From: an uncultured Dongia sp.
GTDB lineage: Bacteria; Pseudomonadota; Alphaproteobacteria; Dongiales; Dongiaceae
DNA: 64,000 bases
Reading direction: 5' to 3'
Assembly: GCF_936916975.1 (NCBI RefSeq)
Contig: NZ_CAKZGO010000004.1
Coordinates: 372,001 to 436,000, forward strand
Part shown: positions 7,732 to 16,937 of the stretch, piece after piece
Position numbering within the stretch: position 1 is the first letter of the stretch
Layout of the letters: the number at the start of each line of letters is the position of its first letter
The notes under the pieces: generated by a model
What the model was told of the DNA's origin: nothing
What the model saw: the letters and a program-made list of their open reading frames with translations, nothing else
Database searches by the model: none
Position numbers and translations under genes: made by a program

Positions 7732-8387
7732 TCGCGATCCGGCGCGCCGAGCGGAAAGAGGTGGCGATAGGGTCGCGCTTCATCGACCGCGCGGGCAAAG
7801 CTCGGCCTTGCCAGCAGGCGCTGGCGATAGGCTTTGAGATGGACGAATTCCGCCGGGATCGCGTGTGTCCAATCGGCATAGAACAAGGCCGGGGCTGCGG
7901 CACAATCGGCGAGGCTGAAGCTGTCGCCCGCCGCCCATGTGCGCCCTTTCATGCGGCCATCTAGCCAGCGATAGCTGATCTCCAATTGCTGGCGGGCATA
8001 GGCGACGCCGTGCGGATCGCGCTGCTCCGGCGGGCGTAGCGCATCGAACACGACCTTCTGCTGATGCGTCTGGATGTAATTGTCGAAGACGCGGTCCATG
8101 AAGCGCACGTCGAGCGCTGCCTTGGGATCGCTCGGAATCAATTGCACTGCGCCTGGATGATGGAGAGCCAGGTATTCGATGATGATGGTGGATTCGACCA
8201 CCGTTCGGTCGCCGTCGCGCAGCAGCGGCATGCGCTGGATCGGCCAGAGTTCGGTGAACGCCGCGCTGGTTTTTGCATCCTCCCCGAAGAGCATTTTTAG
8301 ATGAAAATGCGTCTCATTCTCATAGAACGCGATGAACACCTTCTGGCAATATGAGGACAATGGGTGTGCAAAAAGATTCAGCGACAT
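7728..8387 (-). CDS. Glutathione S-transferase family protein
   Basis: 219 residues from ATG 8387 (MSLNLFAHPL), preferred because GGAG lies 9 bases before it; two earlier in-frame Met codons (8402, 8420) lack such a site. LNLFAHPLSSYCQKVFIAFYENE is the thioredoxin-like GST start with Ser-x-Tyr-Cys near the active site, RMPLLRDGDRTVVESTIIIEYL gives the cis-Pro and E-S pair, and FSLADCAAAPALFYADW is the N-capping box. Cytosolic; substrate unknown. Convergent with the YffB gene. Confidence 0.93.
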   Translation of the reverse strand: MSLNLFAHPLSSYCQKVFIAFYENETHFHLKMLFGEDAKTSAAFTELWPIQRMPLLRDGDRTVVESTIIIEYLALHHPGAVQLIPSDPKAALDVRFMDRVFDNYIQTHQQKVVFDALRPPEQRDPHGVAYARQQLEISYRWLDGRMKGRTWAAGDSFSLADCAAAPALFYADWTHAIPAEFVHLKAYRQRLLARPSFARAVDEARPYRHLFPLGAPDRD

Positions 8388-8540
8388 AAAGCGGCACTCC
8401 ATACTGATTGCAATTAGCAACTGGTTTTAAAATACTGGAAAATCACGCGACGTCAAGGGCAGAGACGCCCGCGTGCAGGTAGCTTGCCGCCTCCGGGAAA
8501 TCTCCCCAAGATGCCGCGAGAGTGTCTGGAGCGGACCCGC

Positions 8541-9971
8541 ATGGACCCAAAGGCATTGGATGAGCTTCTGCTGCGGGCGGCCGGCCATGCCATCCGTTAT
8601 CGCAGCACCGTCGCCGACGGCCCGCAAGGTGCCAAGCGATCCTTCATCGACATGCGCCAAGTCTTCAGCGCGCCTGTGCCCGAGACCGGCTGCGATGCGG
8701 CAACGCTCATCGATGAACTGAGTAGAGATGCCGAGCCCGGTCTCAACGCCATGACGGGCCCGCGCTTTTTCGGTTGGGTGATCGGCGCATCGCATCCGGT
8801 CGGTGTCGCCGCAGATTGGCTGACCAGCGCCTGGGGCCAGAATACCGGCAACCATGTGGCGACCCCTGCTGCTGCGGCAGTCGAGGCGGTCGCCGCCGGC
8901 TGGCTGCTCGACCTCCTGGATCTGCCGCGCGCATGTTCAGTGGGCTTTGTGACCGGCGCCACGGTCGCCAATTTCGTCTGCCTCGCTGCGGCGCGCGGTG
9001 CTGTCTTGCGCAAGCTGGGCTGGGACGTCGAAGCCGCCGGCCTGTTCGGGGCGCCGCCCATCACGGTCATGATCGGCGACGATGCGCATACCACGGTCTT
9101 CTCAGCCTTGCAGTTTTTGGGGCTGGGCCATGACCGCGTCGTGCGGGTGAAGACCGATGCGCAGGGCCGCATCGTCGTTGCTGATTTCGCGGCGGCCATG
9201 GGTGCTGTGAGCGGTCCCTGCATCGTCATTCTGCAGGCGGGGCAGATCAACACCGGTGCCTTTGATAATTTTGCCGAATTGATCCCGCTCGCACACGACA
9301 AAGGCGCCTGGGTTCATGTCGATGGCGCGTTCGGCCTGTGGGCGCGCGCCACGCCAGCGCATCGGCATCAGGCGGCAGCAATCGAGACCGCCGATTCCTG
9401 GGCGACCGATGGCCATAAATGGCTGCAGACGCCCTATGATTGCGGCTATGCCATCGTGCGCGATGAGGCGGCACATCGCCGGGCCATGACCATTGCGGCA
9501 AGCTACCTGCCACCGACGCAAGAGGGCGAGCGCGACCCCAGCCATTACGTGCCGGAACTATCGCGCCGCGCGCGCGGCTTTGCGACCTGGGCCATCATCA
9601 AGCATCTGGGCCGGCAAGGCATCGCCGCGATGGTCGAACGTCACTGCCGGGTGGCGCGGCAGATGGCCGAGCAGTTCAAGAGCGAGCAAGGCATCACCGT
9701 CCTCAACGACGTGACGCTTAATCAGATGCTGCTGCGGTTCGGCGCCGACGAGGCGCCGGATCAGGCCGACATACTTACGCAGCAGACCATTGCCCGCATC
9801 CAGCGCGATGGCGTGTGCTTCGCCGGCGGCGCCAGATGGCGCGGGCAACAGGTGATGCGTCTCTCCGTCATCTCCGGGGAGACGACGGAGGCTGACGGCC
9901 GCATCGCCGCCGACGCGATCTGCGCCGCCTGGCGCATCGTGCGCCAGCAGCCCCGTGATCAGCCGCTTTGA
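8541..9971 (+). CDS. PLP-dependent decarboxylase (aromatic amino acid/glutamate type)
   Basis: 476 residues from ATG 8541 with GGAG at 8528-8531; an ATG 57 bases earlier is less supported. Group II decarboxylase family: the FGWVIGASHPVGVAADWL region, SVGFVTGATVANFVCLAAAR (cofactor-phosphate loop), HVDGAFGLWA (Asp-x-Ala pairing with the pyridine nitrogen) and K293 in ATDGHKWLQTPYDCG (internal aldimine). The substrate among amino acids cannot be told. It stands alone; its stop abuts that of the opposing ankyrin gene. Confidence 0.92.
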   Translation: MDPKALDELLLRAAGHAIRYRSTVADGPQGAKRSFIDMRQVFSAPVPETGCDAATLIDELSRDAEPGLNAMTGPRFFGWVIGASHPVGVAADWLTSAWGQNTGNHVATPAAAAVEAVAAGWLLDLLDLPRACSVGFVTGATVANFVCLAAARGAVLRKLGWDVEAAGLFGAPPITVMIGDDAHTTVFSALQFLGLGHDRVVRVKTDAQGRIVVADFAAAMGAVSGPCIVILQAGQINTGAFDNFAELIPLAHDKGAWVHVDGAFGLWARATPAHRHQAAAIETADSWATDGHKWLQTPYDCGYAIVRDEAAHRRAMTIAASYLPPTQEGERDPSHYVPELSRRARGFATWAIIKHLGRQGIAAMVERHCRVARQMAEQFKSEQGITVLNDVTLNQMLLRFGADEAPDQADILTQQTIARIQRDGVCFAGGARWRGQQVMRLSVISGETTEADGRIAADAICAAWRIVRQQPRDQPL

Positions 9972-11642
9972 TCAGCCAGACGCGCGGATGAGGTCGGCCG
10001 CTTCCTCGAGCCCGCGCTGACGGGCGATCTGCTCGGCGGTGGCGCCATTCCTGTCGGTCGCGCGGGGATCGACCTTGTGACGCAGCAACAGGCGCGCGAT
10101 CTCGACAGCCTGGTCCTCATGATCCGGCAGGCAGAACAGCGGTGTTGCACCGCTGAGGTTGGCGCGCTCCAGTGCGCGCTGCGGGTCCGCCGCGAGGATG
10201 TCGCCCAGGCGGGCCAGGCCTCCGGCCGAGGCGAGGGCAAAGACATCACGACTTTGCGGCACGAGAAGATCGACCAGCGCCGGCCGGCCGAGATGAACCG
10301 CCCAGTCGAGCGGCGAGCCACCATGTTTGGGTTCGCGGAAATCGATCTCCGCCCCCCGCTCGATCAGCAGCTGTGCCATGGCAGGCTGATTCGCGAGCAC
10401 CGCCTTGTTCAGCGGCCGCACGCCTTCCTTGTCGGGCACGTTGGAACTCATGCCGATATCAACGAGCAAATTGACCAGATCCGCCCGCCCTGATTCGATG
10501 GCGGCAATCATGGGCGCCGCGTCCAGCAGATAAGACGGGTCCGCGTCGGCCAGGACCAAAGCCGCGGCGCGATCGCCTTCCATGCAGGCGGCTTGGAAAG
10601 CGGCCATTCCTTCCAGCGATTCCGGTTGGGCGCCGTGGCGGATAAGCAGGTCCGCCATCGCCGTCAGGCCGCGCAACCGCGTCTCCGTGTGCAGCTTCTG
10701 CCCGCTATAGGCATGAACACTGTCGGCATGGGCGCCCTGCGTCAGCAGCCAGTCCGACCGGCGGATGTGATTCTGGATGACCGCATTGCCCAGCAGGTAA
10801 TCGAGCATCGATAAGGGGACGACGCCCCCGAACGGTACCGGCGGAACAGCGTGCCAACGCGCCGCCACCCCGTGCATTTCCGCTTGGGCGTAGAGGAAAT
10901 CGAGCCAGGTCGGGTCGTCACCCATCAGAGAGGTGTTGTAGAGCGCCTGGGTGTCGTAGGGATCCGCACCCCGCGCGATGAGCAGGGTCGCCAGCGCCAC
11001 GGCTTCGGGATGTGGCGGTTGCCCCCCCTCGCCCGCGCCAATGATTCCGGTCAGCACCGTGAACGGATTTTCCCAATCGTCGGTGAAGCGCGCGGCCGGA
11101 TCGGCGCCGCGATCGAGCAATAGCCGCGCAATCGCCACGGCCTGGCCGCTGGCGGCCTGTTGCGGCAACCTGGCATAGGCCAGATAGAGCAGCGGTTCCC
11201 AATTCAGCGGGCCGCCTTTCGTCGATGCCGATGCAGGATTGTCGGTGAGCCGGCGTTCGACCTCGGCAATATCGTCACAGATGACGGCGGTGTAGAGGCT
11301 GTGATGGGCCAGCGTCGGGTCGTGCTGCAGCAGCCTTCCGGCAGCGCCGACATCGCCGCCCCAGACGTGACGCAGCAGGATATCGGCGCGCGCGTCACGG
11401 CTGAGCCGAGTCATCTTGCGGTCGGCCAGGGTCTGTTTCAGCGCCGCCCAATCGGCAAAGCCATATTCAAGAGCCAAGGCATGCTGGACATCGCGTAAGG
11501 TCGGCGCCGACGGTGCTTTCGCATAGGCATCGCGCAAGCGTGCCTGCGCTTTGGCATCGCCAGCGCGCAGGGCTTTCAGCCAGCGCTTGGCCTCTTTTTT
11601 CAAGGTATCGAGATCGCTCAGCGATGAGAGCTGACGGGACAT
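9972..11642 (-). CDS. Ankyrin-repeat protein
   Basis: 556 residues from ATG 11642; GGAAGGA 8 bases upstream favours it over the ATG at 11651. The first 80 residues are helical (LDTLKKEAKRWLKALRAGD), followed by many ankyrin-like units such as VAIARLLLDRGADPAARF, MAQLLIERGAEIDF, SPLDWAVHLGRPALVDLLV and EIARLLLRHKVDPRATDRNGATAEQIARQRG. No signal peptide or membrane segment is seen, so probably cytosolic and protein-binding. No enzymatic domain is recognised and the partner is unknown. Confidence 0.88.
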   Translation of the reverse strand: MSRQLSSLSDLDTLKKEAKRWLKALRAGDAKAQARLRDAYAKAPSAPTLRDVQHALALEYGFADWAALKQTLADRKMTRLSRDARADILLRHVWGGDVGAAGRLLQHDPTLAHHSLYTAVICDDIAEVERRLTDNPASASTKGGPLNWEPLLYLAYARLPQQAASGQAVAIARLLLDRGADPAARFTDDWENPFTVLTGIIGAGEGGQPPHPEAVALATLLIARGADPYDTQALYNTSLMGDDPTWLDFLYAQAEMHGVAARWHAVPPVPFGGVVPLSMLDYLLGNAVIQNHIRRSDWLLTQGAHADSVHAYSGQKLHTETRLRGLTAMADLLIRHGAQPESLEGMAAFQAACMEGDRAAALVLADADPSYLLDAAPMIAAIESGRADLVNLLVDIGMSSNVPDKEGVRPLNKAVLANQPAMAQLLIERGAEIDFREPKHGGSPLDWAVHLGRPALVDLLVPQSRDVFALASAGGLARLGDILAADPQRALERANLSGATPLFCLPDHEDQAVEIARLLLRHKVDPRATDRNGATAEQIARQRGLEEAADLIRASG

Positions 11643-11830
11643 ATGGACCATCCTTCCGAAAGGCGCCTGATGTCCGCTTAAGACAGGCCGGAAGAAGGTT
11701 TCGGTTGATCGTATCGACCGATTGGGTGGGAGCTTGCTCCCTTGCCGCGGACAGGTGGCGCCCCAAGGCGCGCTGCCCCAACTATCGCCAAGCGCTCGCC
11801 GGGCGTCAAGTGGGGCAGCGTCGGTGGCCT

Positions 11831-12718
11831 TTAATGCGCCGCCATCTTCGCGTCGGCGAGATGCTTGGTCGAGGCAAGATACTGCGCCAAACTAATTGCC
11901 TTCTTGCCGGTGAGACGTTCGACATCATGCGTCACCACATCGAGCAGGCCCTTGGCGCGGGCGGCTTCGATGCCGCCGATCGCATCGACGACGAAGTCGG
12001 GCAAGCCGGCGCCCTTTAGCGCACCGTTGAATTGATCCTGCGTCACGTTGACGGCATCCACCTTCTTGCCGAAGACCTCGGCGATGGTGGCGGCGATTTC
12101 AGCGGGCGTCTGCGATGCCGGGCCGGTTGCGTGGTAGAGGAAGCTGTCATGGCCTTTGGCGGCGAGCAGTGCCGCCGCGGCGGCGGCCACATCGCTGCGC
12201 GCGACATTGGCGGCCTGGGTCGGCGCGGTAGCAGCATAGACGCCGGCCGATAGGGCATACGCGATCGAGCCCATCCAGAGATTGTCGTAATACATGCCCA
12301 TCCGCAGAATGGTCCACGCCAAGCCCGACGCATAGATCGCCTGTTCGGTCTCAAGATGGGCGGTGAAGAGATCCTGCCCGCGATGGGCACCCATGGTCGA
12401 GATGTAGATGACGTGTTTCACGTCGGCCGCCTTGGCGGCATTGATGGCATTCTTGTGCTGCGGGGTGCGGATGCCGGGGCGGAGATCATTGGCCGGGATG
12501 ATCAGCAGGCGCTCGACGCCCGCCAAGGACGCGGCAAGGTCGGCGGGCTTGTCGAAATCGCCGGCGCGCACCGTGATGCCCTTGGCGGCATAGGCCGAGA
12601 GCTTCGCGGGATCTCGCGTGAGGGCCACGATATCCTTGGCCGGCACGCCCTTAGCCAGCAGACTTTCCAGCACCAGGCCACCCAACTGACCGCTTGCACC
12701 CGTTACGCCGATAGTCAT
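11831..12718 (-). CDS. NmrA-like NAD(P)H-dependent reductase, QorB type
   Basis: 295 residues from ATG 12718 with GGGAGAGA just before it. Rossmann motif IGVTGASGQLGGLVLESLL, then IIPANDLRPGIRTPQHKNAINAAKAADVKHVIYIS and LAWTILRMGMYYDN match quinone oxidoreductase 2 (QorB/YtfG) and related atypical SDRs that lack a standard Tyr-x-x-x-Lys site. Predicted quinone or enone reduction with NADPH. Divergent from the TetR gene at 12842 over two identical palindromes, which are expected to control it. Confidence 0.92.
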   Translation of the reverse strand: MTIGVTGASGQLGGLVLESLLAKGVPAKDIVALTRDPAKLSAYAAKGITVRAGDFDKPADLAASLAGVERLLIIPANDLRPGIRTPQHKNAINAAKAADVKHVIYISTMGAHRGQDLFTAHLETEQAIYASGLAWTILRMGMYYDNLWMGSIAYALSAGVYAATAPTQAANVARSDVAAAAAALLAAKGHDSFLYHATGPASQTPAEIAATIAEVFGKKVDAVNVTQDQFNGALKGAGLPDFVVDAIGGIEAARAKGLLDVVTHDVERLTGKKAISLAQYLASTKHLADAKMAAH

Positions 12719-12779
12719 GCTTCTCTCCCTCAAGGCCCACGGCTCAAAAACCTGTCGCGCATGGGCTGAATTCGTGTAT

Positions 12780-12820
12780 GTTACCGATCGGTAACGTGCG
12801 CACTGTTACCGATCGGTAAC
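12780..12820. promoter_or_regulatory. Two identical 16-bp palindromic operators
   Basis: GTTACCGATCGGTAAC occurs at 12780-12795 and 12805-12820, both perfect palindromes with centres 25 bases apart; the second extends to 18 bases (12804-12821). They fill the gap between the divergent QorB-like reductase and the TetR gene. This is the classic layout for a TetR repressor of itself and a quinone-response gene. Confidence 0.88.
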
Positions 12821-12841
12821 ATCAAGGTCAAGTGACATTTC

Positions 12842-13471
12842 ATGGCGACGAGAAAAACACTGGCGACGCCCAAGAAAACCGCACCGGTCCTGGAGCCCGC
12901 GGAGCTGCCACCGAGGGCGCGCATCCTTCAGGCTGCCCATGAGCTGTTCTATGGCCAGGGCATTCGCGGCGTCGGCGTCGAGGCGGTGGCCGCCACCGCC
13001 GGCACCAACAAGATGACGCTCTATCGCCATTTCACCTCGAAGGACGTGTTGGTCGCCGAATATCTGCGCGAGGTGGCAACTGCCATCGAGGCAAGCTGGG
13101 ATCGGATCGGCGCCAAGCATGCGGACGACCCGCGCGGGCATATCCTCGCCTGGCTGAAAGACATGGGCCGGCAGATGGAACGGCCGGAGAGCCGCGGCTG
13201 TCCGATCACCAACGCCGCCATCGAACTGCCCGAGCCCGGCCATCCAGGCCGGCAGGTGATCGAAGAACACAAGCGCGGCATGCGCCGGCGCTTCATGGAG
13301 AACTGCCGCAAGGCGGGGCTGCCTCGTGCCGAGATGATTGCCGATCAACTGCTCATGCTGCTCGACGGCGCCGGTGTCTCACTGCAGACCATCGGCCATG
13401 AAAGCGGCCCGATGCGCGCCCTCGCCCGCCATGCCGAATGGCTGCTGGGCGTGGACGGCGACAAGAAGTAG
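12842..13471 (+). CDS. TetR-family regulator
   Basis: 209 residues with a Lys/Pro-rich leader of about 25. The HTH reads ILQAAHELFYGQGIRGVGVEAVAATAGTNKMTLYRHFTSKDVLVAEYL, followed by a C-terminal domain with ESRGCPITNAAIELPEPGHP, a segment common in this TetR subgroup. Expected to bind the twin palindromes 30-60 bases upstream and repress itself and the QorB-like reductase until an electrophile or quinone binds; the effector is inferred from the neighbour. Confidence 0.93.
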   Translation: MATRKTLATPKKTAPVLEPAELPPRARILQAAHELFYGQGIRGVGVEAVAATAGTNKMTLYRHFTSKDVLVAEYLREVATAIEASWDRIGAKHADDPRGHILAWLKDMGRQMERPESRGCPITNAAIELPEPGHPGRQVIEEHKRGMRRRFMENCRKAGLPRAEMIADQLLMLLDGAGVSLQTIGHESGPMRALARHAEWLLGVDGDKK

Positions 13472-13553
13472 GCGACATCCGATTTTGCCATTGTGACCGT
13501 CGGCCAACTCTTTATCATTCGGCTCAACAATCACGAGAGTTCGGGCCTGATCG

Positions 13554-13946
13554 ATGCGTTCAATCCTTATCGCACTTTTCTTGACGCTGCCGCTCATCGC
13601 AGGAGCCGCCAGAGCCTCGCTGGCAGATGATCCCGTCTACACAGCAATATCGCCTGACGAAATCGCATTCCGCGATCAGATCGAGCGAAACTGGAACATC
13701 AATTCAGCGCTGATTGACCAATGCCGTGAGATGATCGAACTCCGCGTGGCGCTGGCACCGGATGGAACGGTAACAAAAGTCGATATTCTGCAGCCAGGTG
13801 GCCCCGCCGCTGAGTGTCGGCCCGCGGCCGAGGCAGCGCGGCGGGCGGTCCTCATTGCCAGCCCGTTCAAAGTACCGAGCGGAACCTATCCGCCTAGCAT
13901 CAAATTCCGACTCTCTATGAGAAATGTCATGAACGGTGTCCAATGA
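13554..13946 (+). CDS. Small exported protein with TolA/TonB C-terminal-like domain
   Basis: 130 residues. A signal peptide (MRSILIALFLTLPLIAGAARA) is followed by one small domain: FRDQIERNWNIN, then EMIELRVALAPDGTVTKVDIL and AARRAVLIASPFKVPSG. This matches the C-terminal domain of TolA-like envelope proteins, standing alone without the membrane anchor or helical stalk. Its stop overlaps the next gene's start (ATGA at 13943), so the two are co-translated. A periplasmic partner of Tol/colicin-type machinery is possible; function unproven. Confidence 0.7.
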   Translation: MRSILIALFLTLPLIAGAARASLADDPVYTAISPDEIAFRDQIERNWNINSALIDQCREMIELRVALAPDGTVTKVDILQPGGPAAECRPAAEAARRAVLIASPFKVPSGTYPPSIKFRLSMRNVMNGVQ

Positions 13947-14473
13947 CCGCTCTATTGCCACGCAGGAGCATCGCGCGCGCCGCTCTTTTTGCGACGGTAC
14001 TGCTCATCGCCGCCTGCGTGCAGACCAGCGGTCCGGCCGTCCACGCACCGAAGCCGCCAGCGGATTATGTATTCCTCAGCAGCGGCGATAACAGCAATGA
14101 GAAAAATATCGCTGTTGGTATCAATACCGACCTCGTGATGAGCGACGACCCGGACAGCATGACTTTAGTGTTGTTCGGCATGAAGTTTGCGCTAGCTATG
14201 CAGCACGCGGTTCCAGCGAACTCTGGCTCTGCAGGAAGTGGGTTGAAAGTCGACGATCCAATCATCTTTGCAGCGGCTGGCGCCGAAACGGAATTCCAGG
14301 CGGCAGCAAACTATCTTGTGCAACGCTTCCCGGGATTGACGAACGCCGCCGGTTATCTCTTCCGCAGTCCGGAGCGACGCTATCTGCTATGGGTGACGTT
14401 CGACACCGCCACGAACGGCAACGCTCTTTATTTCGACGTGACCAAATGGGCGGTCGCCATGCGCAAGAATTAA
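13943..14473 (+). CDS. Putative lipoprotein, unknown function
   Basis: 176 residues. Signal sequence ending VLLIAACVQ, with Cys25 as a likely lipidation site. The rest (DYVFLSSGDNSNEKNIAVGINT, then PDSMTLVLFGMKFAL, later RRYLLWVTFDT) gives no family I recognise. Coupled by ATGA overlap to the TolA-C-like gene, so the pair may act together in the envelope. Confidence 0.65.
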   Translation: MTALLPRRSIARAALFATVLLIAACVQTSGPAVHAPKPPADYVFLSSGDNSNEKNIAVGINTDLVMSDDPDSMTLVLFGMKFALAMQHAVPANSGSAGSGLKVDDPIIFAAAGAETEFQAAANYLVQRFPGLTNAAGYLFRSPERRYLLWVTFDTATNGNALYFDVTKWAVAMRKN

Positions 14474-14495
14474 GGCGGATAACCGGACTTGGCCG

Positions 14496-15569
14496 ATGAA
14501 GATCGCCGTCTACGCCATCGCGCTCAATGAAGAGAAATTCGCCCAGCGCTGGGCGGACTCCGCCGCCGAAGCCGATTACCGCGTGGTCGCCGATACCGGT
14601 TCGACCGATGGCACGGTGGCGCTGCTGCGCCATGCGGGTGTTACGGTACATGACATCGCAATCAAGCCCTGGCGTTTCGATCATGCGCGCAATGCCAGCC
14701 TCGATCTGGTGCCGCAGGACGCCGATATCTGCATCCCGCTCGATCTTGATGAAGTGCTGCTGCCCGGCTGGCGGCAGGCGCTGGAAGCGGCCTGGGTCCC
14801 TGGTACAACGCGGCTGCGCTACAGCTTCGTGCTGAGCTGGGACGATAAGGGGGCGCCGCGGTCGTTCTTCTATGCGCGCAAGATTCATCACCGCCATGGC
14901 TATATCTGGCGGCATGCGGCACATGAGTTGATCTATCCGCTGCCGGGCGTGCACGAGGAGATCGCCTGGGCGGAGACGCTCACGATCCATCATCTGCCCG
15001 ACAAAGCAAAGCCACGCGGGCAATATCTCGACCTCATCACGCTGGCGATGCAGGAGGATCCGGCCGACGCACGTTGCGCCCATAATTATGCGGTCGAGCT
15101 GATGCAGCATCGGCGCTATGCGGAGGCGATTCTGGCCTTCGACCGGTATCTCGCCATGCCGGATGCAACAAGCCGGGAGGAACGCGCCGCGGCGATGCGC
15201 TATCTCGGCCGCTGCTACACGAAGCTCGGCCAGTTGGATGCAGCGGGAAACGCCTACCGGATGGCATGTGCGGAAGCGCCGGATGCGCGCGAGCCCTGGT
15301 ACGATCTTGGAAAATTCTGCCAGGACCGGAAGGATTGGGCGGGCGGGGTCGCGGCGGCAGAGGCCATGCTGAATATCACCGAGTGGCCGCGCGAGCATGT
15401 CCGCATCCTCAAGGCCTGGGGTGTCGGCCCCTATGATTTCGGCAGCATCTGCGCCTATCACACCGGGCAGATGGATCTGGCGCGGGAATGGGCGGAGAAG
15501 GCGCTGGAATTGGCGCCGGACGATGTGCGCCTCCTCAAGAATCGCGCCCTGATCTTCGCCAAGAGATAA
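14496..15569 (+). CDS. Glycosyltransferase family 2 protein with TPR-like tail
   Basis: 357 residues. GT-A start MKIAVYAIALNEEKFAQRW, nucleotide-binding VVADTGSTDGTVALLR and metal-binding LDLDEVLLPGW (D-x-D equivalent) are clear. After about residue 190 come TPR-like helices (CAHNYAVELMQHRRYAEAILAFDRYL and later APDAREPWYDLGKFCQ). No membrane segment. It may extend a glycan or glycosylate a protein held by the TPR part; acceptor unknown. A strong terminator follows at 15585. Confidence 0.9.
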   Translation: MKIAVYAIALNEEKFAQRWADSAAEADYRVVADTGSTDGTVALLRHAGVTVHDIAIKPWRFDHARNASLDLVPQDADICIPLDLDEVLLPGWRQALEAAWVPGTTRLRYSFVLSWDDKGAPRSFFYARKIHHRHGYIWRHAAHELIYPLPGVHEEIAWAETLTIHHLPDKAKPRGQYLDLITLAMQEDPADARCAHNYAVELMQHRRYAEAILAFDRYLAMPDATSREERAAAMRYLGRCYTKLGQLDAAGNAYRMACAEAPDAREPWYDLGKFCQDRKDWAGGVAAAEAMLNITEWPREHVRILKAWGVGPYDFGSICAYHTGQMDLAREWAEKALELAPDDVRLLKNRALIFAKR

Positions 15570-15584
15570 CCGGCGTCAGCAAAA

Positions 15585-15612
15585 GGGGCGGGCAGCTTGC
15601 GCTGACCGCCCC
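15585..15612. terminator. Hairpin between convergent glycosyltransferase and GcrA genes
   Basis: GGGGCGGGCAGC (15585-15596) and GCTGACCGCCCC (15601-15612) form a 12-bp stem with one mismatch and a TTGC loop, preceded by AAAA and followed by AGTTT. It sits 15 bases after the glycosyltransferase stop and before the GcrA stop, so it may end both transcripts, though U-runs are short. Confidence 0.65.
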
Positions 15613-15680
15613 AGTTTGGCCCCCACCGGATCGGCGTCTCTATGGACAGCCGCCCCCAGATAGGACGATGGAAAGTCGCG

Positions 15681-16247
15681 TTACGCCGCTTCGGATTTGC
15701 GGTGATAGGCGATGCCGCAATGATGGGCGCAATAGGGCCGGCCCGCTTCCGCAGTGTCGCCGCAGAAATGGAAGCCCGGCTGCTTGGGATCGCCCACCGG
15801 CCAGGAGCAGGATTTGGTGCCCGCCTGGCTGGAAGTCGTGCGCGGCGCCGAGGCGCGCGAGGTCGGCATGGCCGGTGCGCGGGTCTCGGCCCTCGTTTCA
15901 GTGAAGTCGTTCCCTGAGGGCGCTTGCGGCGCCGAAACGCCGGAGAATGCCGGGGTCTGCTGGGCCGAAGGCGCGCTGGCATGGGTCACGGTGTGGCGTG
16001 CCGGTGGCATGGGTGCGAGGCTCGGCTGCTGGCGGCGCTGGGCTGCGGCGGGCTTCCGGCGCGGTGCTGCCACGTCGCTGCCTTCGCGCTTGATCGGCGA
16101 GGGACGGCCGGTCAAACCTAAGCGATGTGCCTTGCCGATCACCGCATTGCGGGTGACGCCGCCCAAGAGTGTCGCAATCTGGCTGGCCGTCTGACCCTGG
16201 CCCCAGAGCTTGCGCAGCATATCAATCCGCTGTTCGGTCCATTCCAT
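15681..16247 (-). CDS. gcrA: GcrA cell-cycle regulator
   Basis: 188 residues from ATG 16247 (GGGGAGAAG before it); the frame runs on upstream but without coding sense. The DNA-binding N-terminus MEWTEQRIDMLRKLWGQGQT, then ASQIATLLGGVTRNAVIGKAHRLGL, is diagnostic. A Pro/Ala/Ser-rich linker follows, and the C-terminal sigma70-binding domain has CSWPVGDPKQPGFHFCGD and RPYCAHHCGIAYHRK. GcrA binds GANTC-methylated promoters with RNA polymerase and is confined to Alphaproteobacteria, so it is the best marker of the host group. Confidence 0.97.
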   Translation of the reverse strand: MEWTEQRIDMLRKLWGQGQTASQIATLLGGVTRNAVIGKAHRLGLTGRPSPIKREGSDVAAPRRKPAAAQRRQQPSLAPMPPARHTVTHASAPSAQQTPAFSGVSAPQAPSGNDFTETRAETRAPAMPTSRASAPRTTSSQAGTKSCSWPVGDPKQPGFHFCGDTAEAGRPYCAHHCGIAYHRKSEAA

Positions 16248-16496
16248 GATGTCTTCTCCCCACCGGTTCTGTGCTGGCGTTACGGCTGGCGCCATAAGCC
16301 ATAAAGGCGGGGCCAGCTCAAGATGTTGAGTGACCAGCATTTCACCCTACAAGATGCGGGGAGGCAAGAGGGGAAACACAGAATGTTGTGGATAACACCA
16401 GATTCTATTGGAACATATGGTGTTCGGAGGTGGATTTGTCCTAGCCGGGGCAGTGCCTGCGGCTTTTAGTCCACCAGCGAACGCCCCAAGGGTGGG

Positions 16497-16832
16497 CTAG
16501 TCCACCAGATTGAGCTGGCGGTCGAGGAGCTCGATGATATCGGGCAGGCGCCGGGCGGATTTGATCTGCCGCTTGCCGGCAAGGAGAATGTAATTGGGGT
16601 CCTTGTCCCCCCGCAGCATGACCTTGGTGATGGCGAAGGTCGGCTGTTCCTGGGCCCGCCGATAGACCGAGAACACCGCCATGTTGCTGCGATGGTCGAT
16701 GGCATAGTCGCGCCAGACGGCATGCGCGACCTTGCGGCTGTAGATCCCCAGCAAAAGATTGAGTTCGTCGCGGTTGAAGAAGACCCGGCGGCCTTGTCGG
16801 CGGTAATCATTAAGAAGGACGAGCTGCGCCAT
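16497..16832 (-). CDS. DUF2794 family protein
   Basis: 111 residues from ATG 16832 (AAGGAC upstream); a GTG at 16850 is possible. VFFNRDELNLLLGIYSRKVA then WRDYAIDHRSNMAVFSVYRRAQE matches DUF2794, conserved in Alphaproteobacteria and of unknown function. Short cytosolic protein with no membrane segment. Confidence 0.88.
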   Translation of the reverse strand: MAQLVLLNDYRRQGRRVFFNRDELNLLLGIYSRKVAHAVWRDYAIDHRSNMAVFSVYRRAQEQPTFAITKVMLRGDKDPNYILLAGKRQIKSARRLPDIIELLDRQLNLVD

Positions 16833-16937
16833 TCGGTCCTTGATGATCACGAGGACGACTCGACGTTCCGCCGAGCTTGGTCAAAGTGTCGCCCAAAGAG
16901 GTGACTCCGTAAAGCACCGATCGCGGCAAATGGCGGA

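Noticed and set aside
11701-11770. GGGAGCTTGCTCCC hairpin as terminator
   Set aside because: Loop is too short to fold and no T-run follows.
16341-16496. Possible replication origin element (GTTGTGGATAAC at 16383-16394)
   Set aside because: A single DnaA-box-like match without further boxes, AT-rich unwinding region or dnaA/hemE context.
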